Shown here in pieces: positions 33,906 to 42,131 of a stretch of DNA of 64,000 nt. The stretch's first letter is position 1; each line of letters begins with the position of its first letter. The position numbers were made by a program, and so were the translations under genes. The notes beneath the pieces are model-generated. The model did not search any database and was not told where the DNA came from. It was given only the letters and a program-made list of their open reading frames with translations. This stretch comes from Bacteroidota bacterium (lineage in GTDB: Bacteria; Bacteroidota; Bacteroidia; UBA8524): the NCBI GenBank assembly GCA_006226545.1, contig SBGR01000025.1:124001-188000 (forward strand), read 5' to 3'.

Positions 33906-34541
33906 TTATCCTGCAGATTCGGCATCAATAAAGAGGGAGTGCCATCCAGAGTCAGAGTCCCAATTGCAGCTGAAAGATTTTTTAAATCTGAGTGGGCGAT
34001 CTCTTTTTACCTTCCACTTGTTTGCCCAGCCAGGTACAATGTCTATATCTGCAGGATAGGTTTTTCCGTTTTTGAGTGAGACATTTTTTCCCAGACCAGT
34101 CTGTTCGGTATAGGGATAATAGTCATTATCTGTAAGGCATATGAATTTTTTGAGATCGAATTCCTCCAAATGTTGAAGTCTCTGGACATCTTTTAAGGCA
34201 TCATAACTATCAAGGTCTTTTGCTCTATTACTGGCCTTTCTAAAACATTTTAATTCTATGGCAGCAGAGGCTGTTCCTAATTTACAGATTAAATCAATCC
34301 TCATATTACCTCTATTGGCTACTAGTTCAATCTCAAATTGTTCGCCGGGCAAAACACAGTAGAGTATGCCAAGGTCTAGAATTATTTTAGATAGATGCAG
34401 TTGTAGAGATGATTCCTTATTTATAGATAGTCGCTTCGAAGTGATTTGGGAAAAGAGTATTTGCCAGGACTTATTAATAACCTCTTCAAGTCTTATTATC
34501 GGATCTATGGGAAGTATAAGTGACTTACTTGATTTAGCCAT
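33906..34541 (-). CDS. PD-(D/E)XK nuclease-like protein paired with XRE regulator
   Basis: 211 aa. A restriction-endonuclease-like core is seen in MRIDLICKLGTASAAIELK (D ... E-x-K), preceded by helices and followed by a beta region with EEFDLKKFICLTDND. There is no methyltransferase next to it. The gene overlaps the XRE gene's 3' end by 8 bp, so they are co-translated. The pairing resembles a restriction-like or toxin-like nuclease with a controlling repressor, but no function is proven. It is divergent from the PH-like membrane protein at 34851. Confidence 0.65.
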   Translation of the reverse strand: MAKSSKSLILPIDPIIRLEEVINKSWQILFSQITSKRLSINKESSLQLHLSKIILDLGILYCVLPGEQFEIELVANRGNMRIDLICKLGTASAAIELKCFRKASNRAKDLDSYDALKDVQRLQHLEEFDLKKFICLTDNDYYPYTEQTGLGKNVSLKNGKTYPADIDIVPGWANKWKVKRDRPLRFKKSFSCNWDSDSGWHSLFIDAESAG

Positions 34542-34785
34542 TGTTTGCTGGCATGTTTAATAATTCTGTCAGTTCAATGCCTAAAGCTAAACTGATTTTT
34601 CTTAAGGTTAGTATTGTTGGATTCGTTCTTCCAGTCTCTATCCGACTAATACCGGTTTTTTCCATTTCGCACATGTCTCCAAGTTCACCTTGAGTTAACC
34701 CATGTTCTAACCGAAGAGTTCTTATTCGTTCACCAAGTGATTTTTGGAATTGTAAATCATCCACATGGGAAACTGGTGAAAACAT
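34534..34785 (-). CDS. XRE-family regulator
   Basis: About 83 aa from the ATG at 34785. Nearly the whole protein is an XRE helix-turn-helix: IRTLRLEHGLTQGELGDMCEMEKTGISRIETGRTNPTILTLRKISLAL. It resembles both C-proteins of restriction systems and antitoxins. It overlaps the nuclease-like gene by 8 bp. A TTG one codon upstream could also start it. The 65-bp gap to the divergent gene at 34851 should hold any operator; a TATATTCG element at 34822-34829 is promoter-like for the plus strand. Confidence 0.83.
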   Translation of the reverse strand: MFSPVSHVDDLQFQKSLGERIRTLRLEHGLTQGELGDMCEMEKTGISRIETGRTNPTILTLRKISLALGIELTELLNMPANNG

Positions 34786-34850
34786 CAACTCAAGCGGTAA
34801 TCATATATGTCAACTTTCTGCTATATTCGCTTTGATTGACAATAAAATCT

Positions 34851-35963
34851 ATGACAACATTTTCTGCATCAAGACTATCTGAAGGAAACAAAATATTTCC
34901 CGCTACTATTTCAATTGATGAATTCGGTGTGACTTTACGTATACCGGGAGTATTTAAGGGTAAGGAAAAGACTCTTGGGTTCCGAGAGATATCTTCTGTT
35001 AATATAGAGACACCATTAGTGGGATTCTCGAAAATCACCTTCAACACTCTTGGATTTGATAGAATACATGCTACCGGATTTAGTAAGGAGGACGCAAAAC
35101 AGATTAAGTCTTTAGTGCAGATGGGAATTTCCGGGAAAGTCAATGTTGAAGGGACTCCAAATGTTAACATTCCCTCGGGATCAAATGTAATTTCAGCAGC
35201 AAAGGAAGAGAAAGGACGAATTGAAAAGGAAATTGAACTAGAAAAGCTCAAAGCGAAACAAGAAAGAATTAAGGAGCTAAAAGCCCAAGGCAAGAATAAT
35301 CTGGCCTTTATGCACGAATATGGTGCCTATTTAGGTGGCGCAATTGGAATCCTAGTGATTGTTGTATTTGTGTTATTGTCCAAAAGCTCAGTTGAATCCA
35401 ATAACAAAAAGGCAATGGAGACACATCTTGGTCTGGAGCGAATTGAAGATAGTATTAAGTTCTATCTCAAAAGAAAAGATGCGGGAAATGCGATGAGACT
35501 TACTTATTTGCTAGTCCACCCAGATCATGAGTTATGGAGCACGAAATCATCTTTTAGCAATTCAGTTTACTTCGATGAGTACTGGGATAACAAGAGAGAA
35601 TCTTACAAAGTAGAGATTGAGAACTCAGGAAACAAGACAATTGAAAAAACTGAAGTAGCTAAAATACAAAAGCAGCAAGAGGTTCAAGATAAAGCCTTAG
35701 GAATTCTTTCTTTTGTTGAAGTTCATGAAGGATATGCCGTATTGGGATTCAATAAATCTGATGGAACGCAAATGAGTGTATATACAGATTTGATGAAAGA
35801 TAATTGGAATTTGAGGCTGATTGATGAGGATGGATATGGGGCAAATCCAGAATACATTGGGCGTGAATTTGAGTATTCTTGGAAGAATAGCAAACAGACC
35901 AACGACGCAACAGGTCAAACCGAAAGTGTTTTGAAGCTGATGTCTCTGAAGCTTTTGAACTAA
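34851..35963 (+). CDS. Membrane protein with PH-like N-terminus
   Basis: About 370 aa from the ATG at 34851. The N-terminal ~95 residues look like a bacterial PH-like beta domain (FPATISIDEFGVTLRIPGVFKGKEKTLGFREISSV). A charged helix (~120-150, EKEIELEKLKAKQERIKELKA) leads to one membrane helix at ~158-178 (GGAIGILVIVVFVLLS), then a soluble C-terminal domain rich in helices and beta strands. No enzymatic motif is visible. It is divergent from the XRE/nuclease pair. A TTG start at 34836 is an alternative. It may be a membrane sensor or scaffold, but its function is unknown. Confidence 0.68.
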   Translation: MTTFSASRLSEGNKIFPATISIDEFGVTLRIPGVFKGKEKTLGFREISSVNIETPLVGFSKITFNTLGFDRIHATGFSKEDAKQIKSLVQMGISGKVNVEGTPNVNIPSGSNVISAAKEEKGRIEKEIELEKLKAKQERIKELKAQGKNNLAFMHEYGAYLGGAIGILVIVVFVLLSKSSVESNNKKAMETHLGLERIEDSIKFYLKRKDAGNAMRLTYLLVHPDHELWSTKSSFSNSVYFDEYWDNKRESYKVEIENSGNKTIEKTEVAKIQKQQEVQDKALGILSFVEVHEGYAVLGFNKSDGTQMSVYTDLMKDNWNLRLIDEDGYGANPEYIGREFEYSWKNSKQTNDATGQTESVLKLMSLKLLN

Positions 35964-36051
35964 ATTCGGTACACTGAAAAGTTTTTCGAAGAGTTTTCTC
36001 AATTAAATTTCCCGATGTCAATCTTTCGGTCTTCTTCGTGGTATAATAGCC

Positions 36052-37272
36052 ATGAATGCATCTACCTTTTCCGTTATAGTCTATGCCTTGAAGTCAAGAA
36101 TTAATAGGCTGGGTACCGTACCGCTATACTTACGAATAACAGTTAATGGCCAAAGAAGAGAAGTGTCGCTAAATAGACGTGTGCCATTGAGCCTTTGGAA
36201 TGATTCTTCAGAATCGGTGAAAGGGGGGACGGAAGAGGCTCGGATTCTGAATACCTTTCTTCAAATGAAAAAAAGTGAGGCGCACAGGGTCTATAACTTA
36301 TTGATGGCCGAAGGTAATGAGATAACAGCCGAGGCATTGAGGGATAGGCTTTCCGGCCGAGTACCACATCGATATACGGTGATGGAGGTGTATGATAAGA
36401 AACTGAACCAAATCAAAAGCCTAATAGGTAAAGGGTATACCCTGACTACCTATCGTAAGTATCAAGGTACTCAAAGAAAGGTTCAAAATTTTCTTCGACG
36501 ACAAGGTAAGAAAGACATCAACCTCAATGATCTTAATTTAGCCTTTGTCACAGGATTCGATCTGTTTTTACGAGAAACTTGCGAGAATAATTCGGCGATA
36601 AAATATCACAAGACCTTTAAAGCAGTCTTGAATTTCGCTTTGGCTCATGAGTATATGAAAAGGGATCCATATCTAAACTTCAAGTGTGTAATTAAAGAAA
36701 CTCACCGTATCGTACTTACAGATGAAGAGTTAGAGAGACTGCGAGCTAAACGAATAGATATTCTCAGGCTTCAAATAGTCCGGGATGTTTTTCTGTTTTC
36801 GTGTTACACTGGTTTGGCTTATGCTGATGTGGCTGGGCTTACTAATAAGAATTTGATTACAGGAATTGACGGCAAGACATGGCTTGACTTCACACGAAAG
36901 AAAACGCAACACAATGTGCACATTCCGCTTCTTGATCCAGCCTTGGAGATATTGGATCGTTATAAAGACTTTCCACCTTCAGTTGCCAAGGGTGTTTTAT
37001 TACCTGTATTATCCAATCAAAAGGTGAACTCCTATTTGAAGGAGTTAGCTGATATCTGCGGGATTCGAAAGAATATAACTTTTCATTTGGCCAGACATAC
37101 ATTTGCCACAACCGTTACTTTAAGCAACGGCGTTCCTTTAGAGACGGTATCTAAGTTACTAGGGCATAGGTCCATAAAAACTACTCAGATATACTCCAAG
37201 GTAGTTGACATGAAGGTGCTCAATGATTTTAATAGGCTAAGGTCTGTCCTAGATGCGGATACAACTTTCTAA
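36052..37272 (+). CDS. Tyrosine recombinase, IntDOT-like integrase
   Basis: 406 aa with three parts: an N-terminal arm-binding domain (VPLYLRITVNGQRREVSLNRRVP), a core-binding SAM-like domain (~100-210), and a C-terminal catalytic domain with H345-L-A-R348, the LGHRS motif and nucleophile Y381. The first catalytic Arg is replaced: TGLAYADV has A256 where most recombinases have Arg, as in Bacteroidetes conjugative-transposon integrases such as IntDOT. It probably integrates or excises the element. Element genes run downstream on the same strand. No att direct repeat was found. Confidence 0.9.
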   Translation: MNASTFSVIVYALKSRINRLGTVPLYLRITVNGQRREVSLNRRVPLSLWNDSSESVKGGTEEARILNTFLQMKKSEAHRVYNLLMAEGNEITAEALRDRLSGRVPHRYTVMEVYDKKLNQIKSLIGKGYTLTTYRKYQGTQRKVQNFLRRQGKKDINLNDLNLAFVTGFDLFLRETCENNSAIKYHKTFKAVLNFALAHEYMKRDPYLNFKCVIKETHRIVLTDEELERLRAKRIDILRLQIVRDVFLFSCYTGLAYADVAGLTNKNLITGIDGKTWLDFTRKKTQHNVHIPLLDPALEILDRYKDFPPSVAKGVLLPVLSNQKVNSYLKELADICGIRKNITFHLARHTFATTVTLSNGVPLETVSKLLGHRSIKTTQIYSKVVDMKVLNDFNRLRSVLDADTTF

Positions 37273-37302
37273 GATTAGCTAATCAGAGTCTATATATAGG
37301 GT

Positions 37303-37602
37303 ATGAATTGGAAGAAGGTTTGGTTTTTAACAGTATCAACTCACTTTTTAAATATTACAAGTAGAGGTATGAGCAGAAGCATAGCTTTAGATTCGATTAA
37401 GTGCGTTGAATTGCCATTATTGGACGTTTCTAAGTTCCATGCTTGTATTAAGTTGATATTGTTGATACGTTGGGAAGAATTGTTCAGGTTACTTTCCGGG
37501 CAGCACCAAGTGATTATTACACTAAGTACAGGTGAGATTTATAAGATTTGGATCGATGAAAACGGTCTTAAGAACCTTTTTCCATTCGCAGAAAAGTTCT
37601 AG
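37303..37602 (+). CDS. Unknown 99-aa protein of the mobile element
   Basis: ATG-start frame of 99 aa (MNWKKVWFLTV...), 30 bp after the integrase gene. It has hydrophobic stretches in the middle (ACIKLILLIRWEELFRLL) and a beta-like C-terminus (HQVIITLSTGEIYKIWIDENGL). No family is recognised. It may be a real element gene, but the evidence is only an open frame in a coherent array of same-direction genes. Confidence 0.4.
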   Translation: MNWKKVWFLTVSTHFLNITSRGMSRSIALDSIKCVELPLLDVSKFHACIKLILLIRWEELFRLLSGQHQVIITLSTGEIYKIWIDENGLKNLFPFAEKF

Positions 37603-37623
37603 AAAATTCGATATGCCTCCGCA

Positions 37624-38025
37624 GTGTTTTCGCCGGTTACGGCTATACTCGCTAGTGTGAATCACGGTGAATTACTTGCAAAAATTGAAATGGACTACAG
37701 AGGGAGAGGGGAGTTCACTTTATGGGATGTCCAGTTAAAATACCGAATTAGTAAGAAGTGGGCGGAGTTTGCGATACGGGCATTGGTTAATAATGGCAAG
37801 CTATACTACAACCTAGAATTTGAACTCCCCATTTTTTGTTTTTTGCCAGTTGATGATCAAGTACCACAACGCAAAGCTGATTTACCTCTGTATCCGGGAA
37901 TGGACTTATTCAGTAGTGGTGAAACCTATAATGAGGTTTATAAACAAGACTTACCGGCAAGTGCTTTCACGAATAGTGAAAGAGTACACATTTATAAAGA
38001 AGTTACCCAACAACAAGCTATATGA
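37624..38025 (+). CDS. Unknown protein with winged-helix-like N-terminus
   Basis: 133 aa from a GTG at 37624. The N-terminal half (YRGRGEFTLWDVQLKYRISKKWAEFAIRALVNNGKLYY) reads like a small winged helix, so it may bind DNA. The C-terminal half is acidic and unstructured in appearance. A shorter form from an internal ATG (MDYRGRGEF) is also possible. Its stop overlaps the next gene's ATG by 4 bp, a sign that both are genuine and co-transcribed. Confidence 0.5.
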   Translation: MFSPVTAILASVNHGELLAKIEMDYRGRGEFTLWDVQLKYRISKKWAEFAIRALVNNGKLYYNLEFELPIFCFLPVDDQVPQRKADLPLYPGMDLFSSGETYNEVYKQDLPASAFTNSERVHIYKEVTQQQAI

Positions 38026-38384
38026 CATTATTTGGAAAGAAAACAAGACCTGTGGACCTGTATGAATTCTATGGCGAGAAATTCCGCAAAGGCGATTTGA
38101 TTGTGGCGGTATTGCGGGACCATATTGAAAAGAAGAAGCCTAAACTTGAAGAGCTGCAGACCACCTTTAAAGAAGCTGAGATTAAAAACTTTGGACTTTT
38201 TCAAGAAGAGAAGCTAGCTGTCAGTAAATCAAAAAAGTATAAACGTTATCTGATTGATGAAGGGCGAATAATTGTCTTGCCAACTGGTGAACGAATTGCG
38301 GTGACCAGCCAATTAACCAAAGAGAATGTGAAGCCTTTCTTAGAAATAGCTAAAAAACTCGGTTACAAAATCACCCAACCGTAG
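38022..38384 (+). CDS. Unknown 120-aa mobile-element protein
   Basis: 120 aa, basic and soluble (MTLFGKKTRPVDLYEFYG...). Two helices around residues 23-60 are followed by a short beta region (YLIDEGRIIVLPTGERIAV). It starts by a 4-bp overlap with the previous gene. No known domain is seen. Its placement after the integrase and before an excisionase-like gene suggests a function in the element's life cycle, but that is only context. Confidence 0.5.
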   Translation: MTLFGKKTRPVDLYEFYGEKFRKGDLIVAVLRDHIEKKKPKLEELQTTFKEAEIKNFGLFQEEKLAVSKSKKYKRYLIDEGRIIVLPTGERIAVTSQLTKENVKPFLEIAKKLGYKITQP

Positions 38385-38397
38385 GACTTTTTCATTT

Positions 38398-38415
38398 GGT
38401 GGTTGTACAATCACC
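38398..38415. promoter_or_regulatory. 18-bp palindrome abutting the excisionase-like start
   Basis: GGTGGTTGTACAATCACC is palindromic except for one base pair (8 of 9 pairs) and ends right before the ATG at 38416. A TTCATTTG element at 38391-38398 is a near match to TAnnTTTG, so a protein bound here would block transcription start; this suits autoregulation by the downstream HTH protein. Confidence 0.55.
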
Positions 38416-38676
38416 ATGAAAGTAGAACTAGTTACTAAGCAAGAATTAGATCAAGTCCTCAGTTTGCTTGAGGAGATCAACCGGAAACTTGATGACATTG
38501 TTAACTCCAATGTGGCCACGAACCAGAGTTGGTTAAAAGGAAAGCAGGTTTGTGAGATTCTTGGGTGCTCAGCTTCCACGCTGCAGAATTATCGGATTAA
38601 AGGTGTCCTTCAGTTCAGGAAAATTGGAGGTACCGTTTATTACAGCTCAAGATCCATTAATCTAATTGGTAAATAG
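38416..38676 (+). CDS. Excisionase-like HTH protein
   Basis: 86 aa. A coiled N-terminal segment (DQVLSLLEEINRKLDDIV) is followed by a MerR/HTH_17-type helix-turn-helix (SWLKGKQVCEILGCSASTLQNYRIKGVLQFRKIGGTVYY). This is the usual form of Bacteroidota mobile-element HTH proteins, which act as excisionases or regulators. An almost perfect palindrome sits directly before its start codon. It is followed 17 bp later by a UVR-like small protein gene. Confidence 0.83.
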   Translation: MKVELVTKQELDQVLSLLEEINRKLDDIVNSNVATNQSWLKGKQVCEILGCSASTLQNYRIKGVLQFRKIGGTVYYSSRSINLIGK

Positions 38677-38693
38677 TTACCTTTACTTAAGGG

Positions 38694-39140
38694 ATGAGCT
38701 TGAGCTTTTTGATTGAAGAGTTAAATAAGACACTTCTTGAACTTCAAGGAAGTGAACTTCCTCCTTCGTTTCTGGATGAGACCGAATGTGTTATTCGAAT
38801 TATATCCAATGGCAGGAAGGTTGAGCGACTTCCATCTAGTTGGGCTCGGCTGAGTGGCCTTTCAATTGAAGGGCTTCACTACAGAGGATTTGAAGACAAT
38901 ATTGAACCACTTCAGTTGAAGAAGTTAAGCCTTATTAAAGGCGGAAGCTATGAGCAGGCTTCTACAATAAGAGATCGGGAGTTTGAGGCACTTTCAAAAT
39001 GGGTGATTCAAAATACCGGTTCTTTTTTTTTTATCCCGGACGCAGACCCTCAAACAGTTTATTGGGTCTATCCAAATTTTAGAGAAGAACTAAAAGAGTG
39101 GTTCTTGACAAGTCTGTATGGTCCTCGCCAAAAAAGTTAG
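38694..39140 (+). CDS. Small protein with UVR-like motif
   Basis: 148 aa. Residues 86-100 (YEQASTIRDREFEAL) match the UVR motif, a two-helix contact module found in UvrB, UvrC, McsA and ClpC, where YExAAxxRDxI is typical. The rest (residues 30-70 and 105-145) matches nothing I know. It probably uses the motif to bind a partner protein. It ends 3 bp before the end of the convergent recombinase gene. Confidence 0.5.
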   Translation: MSLSFLIEELNKTLLELQGSELPPSFLDETECVIRIISNGRKVERLPSSWARLSGLSIEGLHYRGFEDNIEPLQLKKLSLIKGGSYEQASTIRDREFEALSKWVIQNTGSFFFIPDADPQTVYWVYPNFREELKEWFLTSLYGPRQKS

Positions 39141-39143
39141 TTG

Positions 39144-39722
39144 CTAAAGGTTTTCGTATATGGAGTGAATTTCCTCCTGGCGTAATCCAAGGTAACGACG
39201 AGTAATAGCCACTGATGTGTGTCCAAATAATTCGCTTAGGAGAATCAGACTTTCTCCGCTGTAGTTATTCTGCTCAACTACTCTTCTGCCTAATGTCTTT
39301 CTAAAAAGGTGACTTGAAACATTTCCATTCACCTTGATTCCATATTTTCGAAAGATTGCCTTCAGTGTGCTATTCACGTAATGAATGTTAATGGTCCGAG
39401 TGCCATACTTGTTGACGAAAATCCTTGGGTCATTTGGTTCAATCTTTACTTTTAGACGCTCAATACTCTCAATAAGATCTTTGTTAAGGCGAATATTTCT
39501 TGTTTTGCCAGTTTTGCCTTCACGAACGACCAAATATTCAGTCTGGTCAAATTGCGTCCAGGTCAATGCAAGCAAATCAGAAATTCGAAGTCCAGTATAG
39601 GTGCCAATTCGGATAAGCAAGGCAAATTTATATAGCCGGTCTCTTTCTAGTTTTGCCACTAAAGAGAGAAATAGGTCCCATTCTAAATAAGTAGCGGTTG
39701 TTTTTTGTCCAGGTAAGCTCAT
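39144..39722 (-). CDS. Short tyrosine recombinase (catalytic domain only)
   Basis: About 192 aa from the ATG at 39722. It holds the catalytic domain alone: TYTGLRISDLLAL with the first Arg present, HLFRKTLGR (H-x-x-R), ELFGHTSVAITRRYLGL with the nucleophile Tyr. There is a rudimentary N-terminal segment and no arm domain. Small recombinases of this form in Bacteroidota elements may resolve dimers or invert DNA. The upstream frame (to 39824) runs without ATG support and is rejected. A perfect 9-bp inverted repeat (39754-39788) lies right upstream. Confidence 0.82.
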   Translation of the reverse strand: MSLPGQKTTATYLEWDLFLSLVAKLERDRLYKFALLIRIGTYTGLRISDLLALTWTQFDQTEYLVVREGKTGKTRNIRLNKDLIESIERLKVKIEPNDPRIFVNKYGTRTINIHYVNSTLKAIFRKYGIKVNGNVSSHLFRKTLGRRVVEQNNYSGESLILLSELFGHTSVAITRRYLGLRQEEIHSIYENL

Positions 39723-40058
39723 TTCAACTTTTCCTTGAAGATAGCCGCAGAAAGTGATACTTACTGACTTATTCTGCGAAAGTATCACGTGGCAAAAACT
39801 TCCCAATTCACCAAAATTACCCAAGGCTAGGAACGACTACTAAGGTTCATTTACGCGCCACTTTCAATAAAAGTATCGCATTCAGACCTCAAAATGTGAT
39901 CAGCTATCGAACACATTAAAAAAAAAAAATATTCGGTGCAGTCTTACTGTGACTGGGGCTCTGTAACACAAGCGAATTTTTATTAAAGCTTAATTACGGG
40001 TCACCATAAACAAATGAATTGTTCTGGCATAAAAGAGTTACAAAAATTTTAGATAGCG
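39723..40058. other. Gene-free stretch with inverted repeats and A-tract
   Basis: A 336-bp gap between divergent genes holds no credible CDS. It has GTGATACTT (39754-39762) with AAGTATCAC (39780-39788), a third half-site AAGTATCGC at 39871-39879, AATGTG/CACATT arms (39893-39917) and a run of 12 A (39918-39929). It could hold a recombination site, promoters and an origin-like region; none is proven. Confidence 0.5.
39754..39788. repeat. Perfect 9-bp inverted repeat near the short recombinase
   Basis: GTGATACTT and AAGTATCAC flank a 17-nt spacer, and a related half-site AAGTATCGC follows at 39871. Placement 32 bp upstream of a tyrosine recombinase start suggests a binding or crossover site, or an operator. 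Confidence 0.55.
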
Positions 40059-41033
40059 ATGAAAAACGAGACTTTAACTACCCAACCAGCACACAAAATT
40101 CCTGTGCATCCACTACATGCCGAATTGTACGATCAAATTCTGAACCTAGATTCTTACTACCATCTGTACAAAACAAACGGACCAGAGTCATGCCCGCCTA
40201 TTTACGTTAACCGGGAGAATCAAGCGATACGGCACATTCCTGACTTACTGGTGATACAAAAGCTTTACCCTGATTTCGAGATTCCAGTATTTCCATTTGA
40301 AGCTGATGATCTCGAGGCGTATTACATTATTGCCAACGCGAATGTTCTCGGCGTCAAGACACACAAAGTCCGATTGATGGAAATACATGCTTTGAAGAAA
40401 AGCCACATCCCTCAGCAAGGTAAACGGACGGACCTTGAAAGTGGCGAGAAGTACAATTCCAATGAGACGATAGCCAAAGTCCTTGGGGTGAGTATGTCCT
40501 ATATCAATAGGCTAGAAAGGATTAACGCAATGGCACCAGGGCTAATTGACAAGATTGACGCTGCCGATAGCGTAGGTGGTGGAGCGAAAATGACCGTCAG
40601 TGGCATAGCTAGTGCGTGTATAGAGTTGTCCAAATCATTAGAGATGATTGCGGATACGACCATACGTGAGAAGCTATATCAAGGACTACAAGAATCGGAG
40701 TTGTCTCCTGTTCAACTGTTAGGCCTGGTTCAAAGGATTAAGCAGCACCAAAAGGCGGGCAGGGGACCAGAGCACATTCAGAACTTCCTCGGGCAATCAT
40801 TGCTCAACGAGGGTGAGGCAGAGAGTTCTGAAGATAAGGGGCCATTAAATGCACTGGAACTTGATATAGAGGTCGAAGTTCCAGAGAGGAGGGTGGTCTT
40901 CACCATTTCAGCAGGCAAGGACCTCGACCCAGAGATGCTCTTTGAGTCCCTTTTCCCCATGAAGGAGGCACATAAGTACCAAGCGAGGTTTGTCCGTTTA
41001 TTGGAGCAAATTTTCCGTGAGGTTAATTCTTAA
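40059..41033 (+). CDS. ParB-like DNA-binding protein
   Basis: 324 aa, soluble. A ParB/Spo0J-type nuclease-less region at ~45-110 (ENQAIRHIPDLLVIQKLYPDFEIPVFPFEADDLEAYYIIANANVLG) leads to a helix-turn-helix (ETIAKVLGVSMSYINRLERINAMAPGLIDKI), the KorB/ParB arrangement. It lacks a strong GERR box, so it is a divergent member. There is no ParA nearby, so segregation is unlikely to be its only role; it could regulate or help replicate the element. It is followed 37 bp later by the methyltransferase gene. Confidence 0.72.
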   Translation: MKNETLTTQPAHKIPVHPLHAELYDQILNLDSYYHLYKTNGPESCPPIYVNRENQAIRHIPDLLVIQKLYPDFEIPVFPFEADDLEAYYIIANANVLGVKTHKVRLMEIHALKKSHIPQQGKRTDLESGEKYNSNETIAKVLGVSMSYINRLERINAMAPGLIDKIDAADSVGGGAKMTVSGIASACIELSKSLEMIADTTIREKLYQGLQESELSPVQLLGLVQRIKQHQKAGRGPEHIQNFLGQSLLNEGEAESSEDKGPLNALELDIEVEVPERRVVFTISAGKDLDPEMLFESLFPMKEAHKYQARFVRLLEQIFREVNS

Positions 41034-41070
41034 AAGCGCAGCACAAAACAGAAATCAAAAAATTTAGACT

Positions 41071-42030
41071 ATGAAAAGAAATTTTATCGCAGTTGGACTA
41101 TTCACTGGATGTGGGGGTTCCAGCCTCGGCCTCGAGATGGCCGGTATCGAAGAGCTTGTAGCTATTGACAACAATGAAAACGCAGTAAAGACTCACGAGA
41201 GGAATTTCACCAACACCAAATGTCTCCAAGTGAAGGTTGACGAAAGTCCCGAGGAAGGCAAAGAGTCTACAAGTAGTTTAATAAGACGTACGCTACTTGA
41301 GATGGGATACTCTGACACCGAAATAGATTTGATGCAGTTCTCACCTCCTTGCCAATTCTTTAGTATGTGCAATACCTTTGGGTTCGATAAGGAGCTAATT
41401 CAGCCATTTCACGACAGCATAGCAATAATCAAAGAGTTAAGACCAAAGACATTCATCATTGAGAATGTAGAAGGAGCCTTAGCACCATCCAGAGCATTTA
41501 TCTGGAATGGGCTGAAGAAGGCATTGGATGAGACAGGCTATGTCTATGCATTCAAAAAGTTGAACGCAAAGGACTTTGGGGTGCCACAGAGTCGTGTGAG
41601 GTTAATTATCGTCGGAGTGCGTCAGGATCTTGCACAGATGGGGTTGGGACCTGTGTTTCCAAGGCCATTGGGTATTGATCCAAGTAGACTCGCTTTGAGC
41701 AATGTGTTGCCAAGTAAGCCGGCCTTTTTCTCAATGAGCCAGTTTAAAGATTCGTTGATTTCAGGACAGGAGATTTGCCATACCCTCACTAAAACGCCGA
41801 ACCTGAAACTCTACGATTCATTGGGTTCGCTTCCAAGAAAGGCTACCATAGAGGAGTTGAAAAGTCTCTCCTCCTTTCCTGAATCGTTTGAGTTTGTTGG
41901 AAGCTATACTGATAAAGTAAATCGGATAGGGAACTGTGTGCCACCTTTATTTATGAGGGCTATTGCTGGGGCCATTAGGAAAGGCATTTTGGAACCTTAC
42001 TATGAAAAGATTGATCGGAGTGTTAAGTGA
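41071..42030 (+). CDS. Orphan C5 DNA-cytosine methyltransferase
   Basis: 319 aa. The ordered C5-MTase motifs are present: I (GLFTGCGGSSLGLEMAG, SAM binding), IV (FSPPCQFFS with catalytic Cys), VI (IIENVEGAL), VIII (VPQSRVRLIIVG) and X (NRIGNCVPPLFMRAIAGA). It should transfer a methyl group from SAM to C5 of cytosine in DNA. No restriction enzyme adjoins it, so it is an orphan, probably protecting the element from restriction. A strong terminator follows at 42050. The target site is unknown. Confidence 0.93.
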   Translation: MKRNFIAVGLFTGCGGSSLGLEMAGIEELVAIDNNENAVKTHERNFTNTKCLQVKVDESPEEGKESTSSLIRRTLLEMGYSDTEIDLMQFSPPCQFFSMCNTFGFDKELIQPFHDSIAIIKELRPKTFIIENVEGALAPSRAFIWNGLKKALDETGYVYAFKKLNAKDFGVPQSRVRLIIVGVRQDLAQMGLGPVFPRPLGIDPSRLALSNVLPSKPAFFSMSQFKDSLISGQEICHTLTKTPNLKLYDSLGSLPRKATIEELKSLSSFPESFEFVGSYTDKVNRIGNCVPPLFMRAIAGAIRKGILEPYYEKIDRSVK

Positions 42031-42049
42031 CAAAGTCATCTGTAAGCGG

Positions 42050-42085
42050 AGACCTTTTTTCAACGGAAAAAAGGTCTTTTTTTAT
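42050..42085 (+). terminator. Terminator after the methyltransferase gene
   Basis: AGACCTTTTTT (42050-42060) pairs with AAAAAAGGTCT (42067-42077) around a 6-nt loop, followed by a long T-run. It is a clear rho-independent terminator. Confidence 0.92.
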
Positions 42086-42131
42086 TTTCTGCCAGGGCTA
42101 GTCAAACCGAATATATAGCAGTATAAGCTTT

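Noticed and set aside
39723-39824. N-terminal extension of the short recombinase
   Set aside because: It overlaps the inverted repeat region and has no family character; the ATG at 39722 gives a complete catalytic domain.
40019-40210. 63-codon frame overlapping the ParB-like gene start
   Set aside because: It is out of frame with the ParB-like protein, whose domain order and length are sound.
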